Source of the DNA: Bacteroidetes bacterium UBA2364
GTDB lineage: Bacteria; Bacteroidota; Rhodothermia; Rhodothermales; UBA2364
Assembly (NCBI GenBank): GCA_002344075.1
Contig: DDTM01000114.1
Coordinates: forward strand, 1 to 42,496
Direction: 5' to 3'
Length of the DNA: 42,496 bases
Position numbers and translations under genes: made by a program. How positions within the stretch are numbered: position 1 is the first letter of the stretch; every line of letters begins with the position of its first letter. Shown here piece after piece: positions 8,115 to 16,785 of the stretch. The notes below the pieces were generated by a model, which made no database searches, had not been told where the DNA came from, and worked only from the letters and a program-made list of their open reading frames with translations.

Positions 8115-9119
8115 TTACACGCCTTTCGCCGTTTGTATCGCCCTCCAAAGTGCATCTTTTAGGGTGTCTAATCCCTGATGGGCTACCGCGCTGATCGGGA
8201 ATACAGGGAGTTCTGAGGGGAGTTCCTGGATCCGTAGTGCCAATGCTGCACGTTCCTCTGTCGAAAGCAAGTCAATTTTTGTAAGGGCCAGCATACGTGG
8301 TTTTTCCAAAAGTTCACTATTAAAGGCCGCTATCTCATCCAAAAGTATGGTGTAGGCATGTGCAAGGTCTTCTGTATCCACAGGAATCATAAAAAGGAGG
8401 ACGGCATTTCGTTCGATGTGTTTAAGAAAACGAAGCCCTAAGCCACGTCCTTCATGTGCACCTTCGATGATTCCCGGAATATCTGCCATGACAAAGGACA
8501 TGTATTCGCGATAGGCCACCACGCCAAGATTTGGTTCGAGCGTGGTGAAGGGGTAATCCGCAATTTTGGGTCGTGCTGCCGAGAGGGCCGCAATGAGGGT
8601 ACTTTTTCCGGCATTCGGAAAGCCCACCAAGCCGACATCGGCCAAGACCTTTAGTTCTAAAGTTACGTTGCGCTCCTCGCCTTCTTCGCCCGGCTGGGCA
8701 TAGCGTGGCGTGCGGTTGGTGGCGGTTTTAAAGTGGTCGTTTCCTTTGCCACCACGCCCACCCCTTGCCAAGACCAAGCGGTCGCTGGGATGCATCACCT
8801 CGCCCAATTCCTCACCTGTATCGGTGTCTTTGGCAACGGTGCCACAAGGGACCCGCAAAATCATATCTTGCCCATCTTTTCCGGTTTTCAGATTACTGCT
8901 ACCATTCTGGCCCTTATCGGCAAAGTGGTGCCGATTGTAGCGCAAATCTAATAAGGTGTAAAGGTGGTGATCGGCCTCCAAAATTACCGAGCCTCCCTTT
9001 CCTCCGTTCCCGCCATTAGGCCCACCTTGTGGCACATGCGGCTCTCGTCGAAAAGAAACTGCTCCCGCTCCACCCTTCCCACTTCGGACAGTAATTGTCA
9101 CATAATCTACAAACTTCAT
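8115..9119 (-). CDS. obg: Obg/CgtA GTPase
   Basis: An essential GTPase linked to large ribosomal subunit assembly and stress control. Its 334 residues begin with the glycine-rich Obg fold (about 2-158; GKGGAGAVSFRRE, GGPNGGNGGKGGSV). The G domain follows: P-loop GFPNAGKST (166-174), switch-II DIPGIIEGAHEGRGLG (213-228) and TKID (280-283), with a terminal ISA motif. The variable C-terminal OCT domain found in some Firmicutes is absent, as is normal in Bacteroidota. Start ATG at 9117-9119. A TACCTTG box lies 17 bases upstream on the minus strand (9137-9143). The gene is transcribed away from the alpha-2-macroglobulin gene. Confidence 0.97.
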   Translation of the reverse strand: MKFVDYVTITVRSGKGGAGAVSFRREPHVPQGGPNGGNGGKGGSVILEADHHLYTLLDLRYNRHHFADKGQNGSSNLKTGKDGQDMILRVPCGTVAKDTDTGEELGEVMHPSDRLVLARGGRGGKGNDHFKTATNRTPRYAQPGEEGEERNVTLELKVLADVGLVGFPNAGKSTLIAALSAARPKIADYPFTTLEPNLGVVAYREYMSFVMADIPGIIEGAHEGRGLGLRFLKHIERNAVLLFMIPVDTEDLAHAYTILLDEIAAFNSELLEKPRMLALTKIDLLSTEERAALALRIQELPSELPVFPISAVAHQGLDTLKDALWRAIQTAKGV

Positions 9120-9476
9120 ATCTTAATGTTTTTGTACAAGGTACGTCAAGAATAGACCTATAGGTTTTAGGATTAAAGGAATTTCGGAAGTGCCCGCAAT
9201 TTTAGCACCCCTCAACCACGTTGATAGCATGTATAAACAGATCCCATTTGTACAACATTGCCTACAAGGTTGTGTATGACCGTTTGATAATTGCGTAAAC
9301 AATCCTTTATACCACGTACCTGATGTATAGCACAGATAATGGCTAAGTACAATTGCTATAAGGGAACGTCCAATATTTTTTGGACAACGCGCTACAAGTT
9401 GGTTTGTATTCTACTTTGTATGCGTATCTTGATAAAACCTATTTACTTGCTACTCATCATCAAATTTTGGATCGCA
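9120..9476. promoter_or_regulatory. Divergent control region between obg and the alpha-2-macroglobulin gene
   Basis: A 357-base region without a supported gene. It holds two copies of the 8-bp palindrome TTGTACAA (9132-9139 and 9248-9255), a 6-bp hairpin GTCCAA/TTGGAC (9368-9373, 9380-9385), and a candidate plus-strand promoter: TTG at 9404-9406, 18 bases, TATCTTG at 9425-9431. For the minus strand, TACCTTG occupies 9137-9143 and overlaps the first TTGTACAA copy. Assignments are pattern matches only. Confidence 0.35.
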
Positions 9477-12400
9477 ATGCGTTACCTCAAACTCATCCCG
9501 CTTTTAGCCTTACTCTTTGTTGTTGCTTGTAAAGACGACACGGCAATCTTAAATGGCGGATGGTTCAAGTCGGCTAAGGACATAGCCCTCGACACAGGCA
9601 ATCGCCTGCAATTTACTCCCTCTGTAAATGGTCCGCTGAGCATGATTGCAGCGGTTCCTTACGGCACCATGCAACAAATGGAGGGCATTCAGGCCATATC
9701 GGTCTCCTTTAGCAAACCAATGGTGGCACTGGGGACATCTGCGGAGAACATCCCTGCCAATCAATTGCAAGTCTCGCCCTCTGTATCGGGGAAACTACGT
9801 TGGGAAGGAACCCAAACCCTTGTATTTCAACCAGACAAGCCACTGCCAAATGCCACTGCATACCGTGTAGTGCTTCGGAAAGGTCTCAAAGCGCTGAATG
9901 GCGAGTCGTTGAATGAAGATTTTGAATGGACATTCGAGACACCACGCCCCAATGTTGTGTACTCGGATCCTACAGATGGGACAGATCAGGTGAGCAATAA
10001 ACCGACCATCTTTGTACGGTTCAACCAAGAAATGGCCGCAGGAAGTGCAAATAATTATGTCTCACTAAAGATGAAGGACGGGGGCGCGGTGGGAGTAAGT
10101 GTGGAGAAAAAAGGAGACTCCACATTGGTCATTCGTCCCAGCGAAACGCTATCGAAGGGCCGCACTTATCAACTCACCTTGTCGAAAGGTTTGCGTGGCA
10201 AAGAAGGGGGGCTTGGTATGGAAGCTGATCATACGGTCTCGTTTACGACCTTTCCCGATCTGGCGGTTCTGGGAGTTTCTCAAAATTACTATGCTGTAGA
10301 AGGGTCTGACACGGTATTTGATCCGGCACGGGGCATAACAATGAACTTCTCAACGCCCGTAAAATTTGGCGCATTGCGCAAAGCCCTGTCTTTCAACCCT
10401 GCTGTTCGTTGGCCTGCTGGCATCGAAGCCCGAGACAATACAGAGGCCACGTCCCACAATTTACCCATGCAATGGTTGCCAGAAACCAACTATACAGCCA
10501 CCGTGCGCGGCTTGTCTGATATTCACGGGCAAACGTTAGGCAATGCCGAGGTTCGCTTTCGCACCAAAGCCTTTACTCCGTTTGCCGACATGAAAAGCGG
10601 CCTGATGGTGATCGAGTCCAATCAACGGACATTCATCCCCATTCGTAGTGTCAATATGCAAAGTGTAAAAATAGGGATGCAACGCATTCGGGCAGACCAA
10701 GTGGTGCCCCTCATTCCGGTTTATGACGAATGGCGGTATTATGATGTGGATGAAACGCAAAAACCCAAACCGATCGAGGCCACCAATGAATTCAAACTCA
10801 ACTTGCCTCGTAACCAAATTGGGGCAACGCCACTAGATTTATCTTCGGTGTTATCGAACAAAAAAGGAGTTGTGGCCGTAGCCATGAAAGTTAGAGTGGG
10901 CCCAAAGCCCGAAGATGAGCGCACAGCAACGGCATTGGCGCAGGTAAGTAATATGGCGGTTACTGGAAAGTTTAGCCCGCACCAAAACCTGATTATGGTA
11001 ACGGAACTACAAACCGCCAAACCCGTGCCTAATGCCAAAGTGACCATTCGGGATGCACAAAACAATGCCCGATGGAATGGTACAACTGATGCACAAGGCC
11101 GGGTACTAAGCCCTGGCTGGGCACGCCTGGGCATCCAACAAAAAGAAATCTATGACGAGCCAATCCAATACGCGATTGTAGAAAAAGACGGCGATCTGGC
11201 GTTTACGGCCAGTAATATGGACGACGGGATTGAGCCTTATCGTTTCGATATTTCCTACGGCTATGCATCTAAAAAACAAAGTTTTGCAGGCTCCATATTC
11301 TCGGATCGGGGCTTATACCGTGCTGGGGAAAAAGTACATCTGAAAGGGGTTTTCCGGAAACGGTTAGACAAAGATTGGCAACTTATTAAAGAACCCCTCC
11401 GCATCTTGATTTATGGCCCGAAAAACGACCTGGTGTATGACCAACGGCACAATCCTTCCGATTTTGGCTCGCTGGATTTCGATTGGATGTCCTCGCCTGG
11501 CGCCGACCAAGGGGAATACTCCATGCGGGCGATTTTAGCTTCCGATACCACAAATGTGACCAATTATTATGGATATGAGCAGAACGACGTAGGGCGCGGG
11601 ACATTCCGAATTGATTCCTTCCGACGTGCAACGTTTGCTGTAACTGCCCGCCCAAATGCAAAGGGTTATATCGCCGGGGATTTTTATGATGCCACCATCT
11701 CAGGACGCTACCTCTTTGGTGCAGCAATGGTGGGGCAACCCGTGAAATACCGCGTAGATCAGGAACCAACGGAGTTTACGCCGCCCGGATACGAAGACTA
11801 TCGGTTTGGTGTGGCACGCTATGGCCTCTATGATGAGGATTATGGCAATGACCCGATGAACAGTCTTTATACGACTTTGGCGCAGGTGGATTCTTCGCTC
11901 ACATTGGGAACAGATGGGATGGCCAAGTTCCGAATCCCATTGAAAGGAAATGGCCTTGGTACCCCCGTTAAACTTACCTTAGAAGCCACTGTAACCGACC
12001 CTGCACGTCAAGAAAGCATGGGCGGATCGCGGGTGATTGTACATCCCGGACTTTTTTATGTGGGACTAAAGCCACAAACCACCTTCCTTGAATTGGGCAA
12101 AAGTTCCGCATTTGCGGTGGATGTTATTACCGTAGATCCCAATGGATTTCCGGTGACAGGTGAAGTGAACGTACAACTCATTAAGCAAGAATATAATAGC
12201 GTCCGTGAAGTGGGCGTGGATGGCGCGATGCGCTGGCGAACCAATATGCGCGAAGACACCAAAGGAACCGCAAAGGTCAATACCGAGGCTGGAAAAGCCA
12301 AACGCCTTAACTTGGACGTACCCGAAGCCGGGTTCTATGTGGTGCGCGCTACAGGAAGGGATGTACGAGGAAACCTAATTCGGTCTGAATCCTATTTCTA

Positions 12401-15212
12401 TGCTACCGGTGGAGGCGGGTATGTGGGCTGGGAGCGCCGAGACGACAACCGGATTGAAGTGGTGGCCGATCATAAAACCTATGCACCAGGGCAAACCGCC
12501 CGTCTGATGATTGCATCGCCCTACGAAACCTGTACCGCACTCATCACCGTAGAGCGCGAAGGCATTATATCCAGCCGCGTAGAAACCCTCACAGGCTCTG
12601 CCCCCATGATAGAAATCCCACTCAACGAAGACCATCTTCCGAATGCCTTTGTAAGTGTGATGCTCTTCTCCGGACGAACAGCCGCACCAACAAACCGAAA
12701 CGACGTGGGCGCACCGAGTTTTAAAATTGGCTATATACAACTAAATGTGGATCCTGGACTTCGACACCTGAAAGTGGAGGTCCAGCCCACCGCAAAAACG
12801 TTTAAGCCTGGAGAGGAAGTAACCGTAAACCTAAAAGTGACCGATGCAAATGGGTCTGGCGTACCGGGCGAAATTGCTTTTTCGGCAGCAGATGCGGGTG
12901 TGTTGAACCTGCTCGATTATAAGTTACCAGATCCGTTTGAGAATTTTTATGGCGCACGAGACCTACAAGTCCGCACCTCCGATACCCGTAGCATTCTATT
13001 GCTCCAGCGCGATTATGGCGACAAAGAGGAAGATGTGGGTGGTGGTGGCGGAAATGGGGGTGATGTACGGCGCGACTTTCGGCCACAAGCCTACTGGAAT
13101 CCCAAAATCCGGACAGATGGCTCCGGACGGGCCACCATTAAGTTTAAGCTCCCGGAAAGCCTCACCACCTTCAGGCTTATGGCTGTTGCACTTACCCAAA
13201 ACCACCGGTTTGGAATGGGTTCGGAGGACGTAGTTGTCAGCAAGCCATTAGTCTTGGTCCCAGCCCTGCCACGTTTTGCCCGTCTGAACGACCAGTTCGA
13301 GGCAGGTGTCCTCGTAACCAATACCACCGGAAAAGATGGAAATGCCACCGTAACGGCCTTTGGTGAAAGTGGCTTACAACTCACAGGCTCCTCCACCCAA
13401 TCGGTCTATCTGAAAAATGGAGAAACCAAAGAAGTGCGTTTTGCCTGGAAGACCACTCAAACCGGAAACGGAAAACTGACCTTCCGCGCTTCACTGGGCA
13501 ATGAAAAAGATGCCTTCCAAAGCCAGCTCAGCCTCCAGCAGCCATCCGTTAAACTGGCTTTTGGAACGTTTGCCTCCACCGACGGAGCCGCGCAGGAGGC
13601 CTTTCAAACGCCCGCCGCCTTTAGTTCTGGAACCATACGCACCCGCCTCTCCAGTACCGCTTTGGTAGGCTTAGATGGTGCAACACAATACCTCTTCGAG
13701 TACCCATACGGCTGCTTGGAACAACGTACTTCGCGCATTCGTCCGCTCCTACTGGGGAAAGACGTATTGGCCGCCTTCGACCTAAAGGCCCTAAAAGGAA
13801 ATGACGCCCAAACAGTTACCACGCAATGGGTGAATAACCTGCGCGATTACTGGGTGGGTGATGGCTTCTCGCTCTGGGCCGGAGACCGCGAACTCAATCC
13901 GTATGTAACGGCATATGCCCTACTCGCCATGAAAGAAGCACAAGAAGCGGGCTATGCCGTGCAACCAGACATGGTGAATGGCGCAACAACCACCCTCTCG
14001 GAGTACGTCCGAAACAGCGAGCGCAAGCCGGAATACTACCCCACTTCCATCTGGCCCGACACCCGTGCCATGATGCTCTATGCCCTTGCGCGTAATGGTA
14101 AAGTCCTTTCCGGCGAACTTTACACATTGGCAGAGCAAGCAAATACCGGAAAATCGGGGCTTTCGGCAGATGGGATGAGCCATCTCGTTCGTGCGCTTCA
14201 CCTTTCGCAAGATAGCGGCCTGAATAAATACAAATGGGCCTTGCTCAACAAGGTTCGAGGCAATATCCGCATGGAAGCCACTTCGGCTTATATCACCGCA
14301 CCTACCGATAATGCGTGGGGATGGCTCTTTGCGAGTAATGCCCGCTCTACCGCGCTCGGTCTTATCACACTGATTGAGATGGATCCATCGGACGGAACTC
14401 GGCAAGTGGCCGAGAAGATGATTCGCTATCTGATGCAAAACCGCAAACAAGGATGGTGGGCTTCTACGCAAGACAATGTGGCTGTTGTAGAAGCATTGGC
14501 CAAATACTTTAAGGCATTCGAGAAGGATGCACCCAACTTCTCGGCAGAGGTTAAATTGGCAGGCCAATCGCTGATCCGTCAAACATTTAGCGGCCGTACC
14601 CTAAATGTGGCCGAGCAATCCCGTGCATTGGGCGGCTTTGGCAGCAACCAAACAGTTCCGGTTCAGGTGAACAAATCCGGCTCTGGACGCTTGTTCTACT
14701 CCCTATTGATGGAAGCCTATACCACCCAACCGCTTCCGGCGGCCTCGAATGGCCTGACCGTTAACCGAACCATAGAGCGGCTAAACGACCGAGGACAGCC
14801 CGTAGGCGTAGTTGCCCCAGATGCAAACGGGAATATCAGACTGAAGCCGGGCGAGTTGGTGAAAGTGACCCTCCGCATCCAGTCCAATGCTACGCGAAAT
14901 TATGTGGTTGTAGATGACGCTTTGCCCGCTGGTCTCGAAGCCCTAAATGCGGCCTTTGTCACGACTTCGGCGGCTGCAACTACAACCACCGGACAAGACC
15001 GATGGTGGGGATCGTTTAACCATACCGAGATCCGAGACGACCGTGTCTTGCTCTTTGCCGATTATTTGGGCGGTGGTGAACACACATATTCGTATGCGGC
15101 GCGTGCTACTTCGCTCGGTACTTTTACGTACCCGCCAGCCTCCGCAGAAGCCATGTACCAACCCGAAGTGAATGGGCGTACCCGCACCATACGCTTGACG
15201 GTGGCTTATTAA
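9477..15212 (+). CDS. Bacterial alpha-2-macroglobulin lipoprotein (thioester-containing, YfaS/MagD-like)
   Basis: A 1911-residue periplasmic protease-trapping protein. The start at 9477 gives a lipoprotein signal (MRYLKLIPLLALLFVVAC, lipid-modified Cys18) with no Asp at +2 but Lys. The reading frame stays open further left, but that extension has no family character. Then come Ig-like (Big_5-type) domains up to about 310 and an A2M_N/MG domain near 605-640 (SDRGLYRAGEKVHLKG). A bait-region-type segment lies near 990-1150, and an A2M domain begins near 1200 (WNPKIRTDGSGRATI) after a Gly-rich linker. The thioester domain contains YGCLEQ with Cys1413 intact, so covalent trapping is possible. It ends with a receptor-binding-like domain (VVVDDALPAGLEA, near 1808). 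Family partners such as PbpC are not adjacent. A terminator follows the stop. Confidence 0.94.
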   Translation: MRYLKLIPLLALLFVVACKDDTAILNGGWFKSAKDIALDTGNRLQFTPSVNGPLSMIAAVPYGTMQQMEGIQAISVSFSKPMVALGTSAENIPANQLQVSPSVSGKLRWEGTQTLVFQPDKPLPNATAYRVVLRKGLKALNGESLNEDFEWTFETPRPNVVYSDPTDGTDQVSNKPTIFVRFNQEMAAGSANNYVSLKMKDGGAVGVSVEKKGDSTLVIRPSETLSKGRTYQLTLSKGLRGKEGGLGMEADHTVSFTTFPDLAVLGVSQNYYAVEGSDTVFDPARGITMNFSTPVKFGALRKALSFNPAVRWPAGIEARDNTEATSHNLPMQWLPETNYTATVRGLSDIHGQTLGNAEVRFRTKAFTPFADMKSGLMVIESNQRTFIPIRSVNMQSVKIGMQRIRADQVVPLIPVYDEWRYYDVDETQKPKPIEATNEFKLNLPRNQIGATPLDLSSVLSNKKGVVAVAMKVRVGPKPEDERTATALAQVSNMAVTGKFSPHQNLIMVTELQTAKPVPNAKVTIRDAQNNARWNGTTDAQGRVLSPGWARLGIQQKEIYDEPIQYAIVEKDGDLAFTASNMDDGIEPYRFDISYGYASKKQSFAGSIFSDRGLYRAGEKVHLKGVFRKRLDKDWQLIKEPLRILIYGPKNDLVYDQRHNPSDFGSLDFDWMSSPGADQGEYSMRAILASDTTNVTNYYGYEQNDVGRGTFRIDSFRRATFAVTARPNAKGYIAGDFYDATISGRYLFGAAMVGQPVKYRVDQEPTEFTPPGYEDYRFGVARYGLYDEDYGNDPMNSLYTTLAQVDSSLTLGTDGMAKFRIPLKGNGLGTPVKLTLEATVTDPARQESMGGSRVIVHPGLFYVGLKPQTTFLELGKSSAFAVDVITVDPNGFPVTGEVNVQLIKQEYNSVREVGVDGAMRWRTNMREDTKGTAKVNTEAGKAKRLNLDVPEAGFYVVRATGRDVRGNLIRSESYFYATGGGGYVGWERRDDNRIEVVADHKTYAPGQTARLMIASPYETCTALITVEREGIISSRVETLTGSAPMIEIPLNEDHLPNAFVSVMLFSGRTAAPTNRNDVGAPSFKIGYIQLNVDPGLRHLKVEVQPTAKTFKPGEEVTVNLKVTDANGSGVPGEIAFSAADAGVLNLLDYKLPDPFENFYGARDLQVRTSDTRSILLLQRDYGDKEEDVGGGGGNGGDVRRDFRPQAYWNPKIRTDGSGRATIKFKLPESLTTFRLMAVALTQNHRFGMGSEDVVVSKPLVLVPALPRFARLNDQFEAGVLVTNTTGKDGNATVTAFGESGLQLTGSSTQSVYLKNGETKEVRFAWKTTQTGNGKLTFRASLGNEKDAFQSQLSLQQPSVKLAFGTFASTDGAAQEAFQTPAAFSSGTIRTRLSSTALVGLDGATQYLFEYPYGCLEQRTSRIRPLLLGKDVLAAFDLKALKGNDAQTVTTQWVNNLRDYWVGDGFSLWAGDRELNPYVTAYALLAMKEAQEAGYAVQPDMVNGATTTLSEYVRNSERKPEYYPTSIWPDTRAMMLYALARNGKVLSGELYTLAEQANTGKSGLSADGMSHLVRALHLSQDSGLNKYKWALLNKVRGNIRMEATSAYITAPTDNAWGWLFASNARSTALGLITLIEMDPSDGTRQVAEKMIRYLMQNRKQGWWASTQDNVAVVEALAKYFKAFEKDAPNFSAEVKLAGQSLIRQTFSGRTLNVAEQSRALGGFGSNQTVPVQVNKSGSGRLFYSLLMEAYTTQPLPAASNGLTVNRTIERLNDRGQPVGVVAPDANGNIRLKPGELVKVTLRIQSNATRNYVVVDDALPAGLEALNAAFVTTSAAATTTTGQDRWWGSFNHTEIRDDRVLLFADYLGGGEHTYSYAARATSLGTFTYPPASAEAMYQPEVNGRTRTIRLTVAY

Positions 15213-15228
15213 CCCTTTTCCTTTGTAG

Positions 15229-15270
15229 AGAAGCCCTTGGTCATACCAGACAAGGGCTTCTGCTGTTTTT
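15229..15270 (+). terminator. Terminator after the alpha-2-macroglobulin gene
   Basis: A perfect 11-bp inverted repeat, AGAAGCCCTTG (15229-15239) with CAAGGGCTTCT (15251-15261), has an 11-base loop and is followed by GCTGTTTTT. It starts 16 bases past the stop codon. Confidence 0.9.
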
Positions 15271-15306
15271 CAAATCACTCAAACCATATGAGGCCTGTTT
15301 TTGCAC

Positions 15307-15325
15307 GACAATCCTCAGGGTTGTC
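15307..15325 (+). other. Small bulged hairpin upstream of glycerate kinase
   Basis: GACAATCC and GGTTGTC around a TCAG loop form a 7-bp stem with one bulged T in the short gap before the glycerate kinase gene. Purpose unknown; it could be chance. Confidence 0.2.
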
Positions 15326-15445
15326 CTTGGTGGACGGGTAATTACCCCTTCCATGCTCACGCGATGGGGTACATAATCTGTTTTCTACATTACAGTCATC
15401 ATTTCCTTTTCACCTATGCAGTACCTCATTCTGGTGGGGTTAAAC

Positions 15446-16594
15446 ATGAAAGTACTTATTGCTCCCGACAAATTCAAAGGCGCTCTTACAGCACCCGAAG
15501 TAGCAAACGCCATCCAAATTGGGGTGAAAAGGGCGCTTCCTGATGCAGAAACCCTTGTTTTTTCTATGGCGGATGGCGGCGAAGGAACACTGGATTTATT
15601 GTTAAAACAAACACGAGGAGTACGGAAAAAGGTTCGTGTTCCAGATCCTTTGATGCGTGAGGTCATTGCCACCTATGGGCTTTTAGAACCGGAAGGTACG
15701 GCATATATCGAGATGGCGCAGGCTTCTGGCTTGTTGCTCCTCGCACCCAAAGAACAAAATCCATTACATACTTCCACTTTGGGGACGGGCTTGCTGATTC
15801 GGCATGCCATTGAAGCAGGAGCTAAACGACTGGTGGTGGGCATCGGCGGAAGCGCTACCTGCGACGGAGGAATGGGGGTTGCGGTTGCCTTGGGATGGGA
15901 ATTCCGCGACAAGTCCGGAAACCTACTCGCGCCCTCTGGTGCTGCACTCCCTCATATTGCCCAAGTGAGCGCGGTAAATGTACCTCCAACCCTGCGTATA
16001 ATAGATATGGTGGTGGCCTGCGATGTCTCCAATCCGCTTTTTGGAAAAAATGGTGCCGCACAGGAATATGCGCCTCAAAAAGGGGCCTCGCCGGAAGCCG
16101 TAATACAACTTGATTCGGGGTTACGCAACCTTGCAAACAGGCTCGTACAGTTTGGTTTTGGAAGCGATAAAACGGCTTTCCTACCCGGAAGTGGAGCTGC
16201 AGGAGGACTTGGCTTTGGATTGCAGGTCTTTTGTGGTGCGCGGTTACAGTCCGGAACAGAACTACTAATGCAGCACTCCGGTATAACAGGTCACTTCTCT
16301 CACATAGACTTACTTATAACAGGTGAAGGCAAATTAGATACCCAATCTGCTACCGGCAAGGTTGTAGGACGTTTGGCAGAAGAAGCACAAAAACACGGTG
16401 TTCCGGCAATTGCATTATGCGGAACCTTGGCCCTGTTGCCAGAAGAAACGCAGGCCCTTGGTCTAACGTATGCCGCTTCTGTCTTATCGCATCCTATGCA
16501 ACTGGAGGAAGCACTGAACCAAACGGCGAAACTACTCACCGAGCATACCACACACCTAATTCAGCTTTTTAACGCTACAAAATATGGGCGGTAA
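15446..16594 (+). CDS. Glycerate kinase (GlxK/GarK family)
   Basis: A 382-residue enzyme that phosphorylates D-glycerate using ATP, most members giving 2-phosphoglycerate, which feeds glycolysis. Family motifs are visible: MKVLIAPDKFKGALTAPEVA at the start, MADGGEGTLDLLL, VVGIGGSATCDGGMG, CDVSNPLFGKNGAA, PGSGAAGGLGFG and LLITGEGKLDTQSATGK. I start at the ATG at 15446, where the family homology begins; an in-frame ATG at 15416 would add 10 hydrophobic residues and is less likely. No glyoxylate or glucarate genes are adjacent, so the metabolic context is not shown. It ends convergent with the cellulase gene. Confidence 0.94.
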   Translation: MKVLIAPDKFKGALTAPEVANAIQIGVKRALPDAETLVFSMADGGEGTLDLLLKQTRGVRKKVRVPDPLMREVIATYGLLEPEGTAYIEMAQASGLLLLAPKEQNPLHTSTLGTGLLIRHAIEAGAKRLVVGIGGSATCDGGMGVAVALGWEFRDKSGNLLAPSGAALPHIAQVSAVNVPPTLRIIDMVVACDVSNPLFGKNGAAQEYAPQKGASPEAVIQLDSGLRNLANRLVQFGFGSDKTAFLPGSGAAGGLGFGLQVFCGARLQSGTELLMQHSGITGHFSHIDLLITGEGKLDTQSATGKVVGRLAEEAQKHGVPAIALCGTLALLPEETQALGLTYAASVLSHPMQLEEALNQTAKLLTEHTTHLIQLFNATKYGR

Positions 16595-16785
16595 TCGCCC
16601 ACAAAATCACCTTCCAATTACGGGTACAAAAGGTTCTTTTCTCAACATGAAAAGTTTTTCCGCAACATCGAAAGAGGTCTAACCCTAACATCTAAACAAT
16701 CCTGTGGGATAAATTGAGTATGGCAATGCAGCATAAGCCCCTTTGTATGATTGGCCACACGAAAAGCCATGCGCACTACGAGGGA

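Noticed and set aside
9284..9313. Sigma70-like TTGATA-N18-TATACC upstream of the alpha-2-macroglobulin gene
   Set aside because: Bacteroidota primary promoters do not use this consensus, and the match is weak in an AT-rich leader.
9339..9476. 46-residue N-terminal extension of the alpha-2-macroglobulin
   Set aside because: It would bury the lipoprotein signal peptide; the lipobox start at 9477 is much more plausible.
13920..14582. 220-codon minus-strand frame inside the alpha-2-macroglobulin gene
   Set aside because: Lies antisense over the thioester domain of a clear gene and shows no recognisable domain.
16585..16602. GGGCG/CGCCC hairpin at the glycerate kinase stop codon as a terminator
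   Set aside because: Only 5 bp with a 5-base loop, overlaps the stop codon and is not followed by a T-run.
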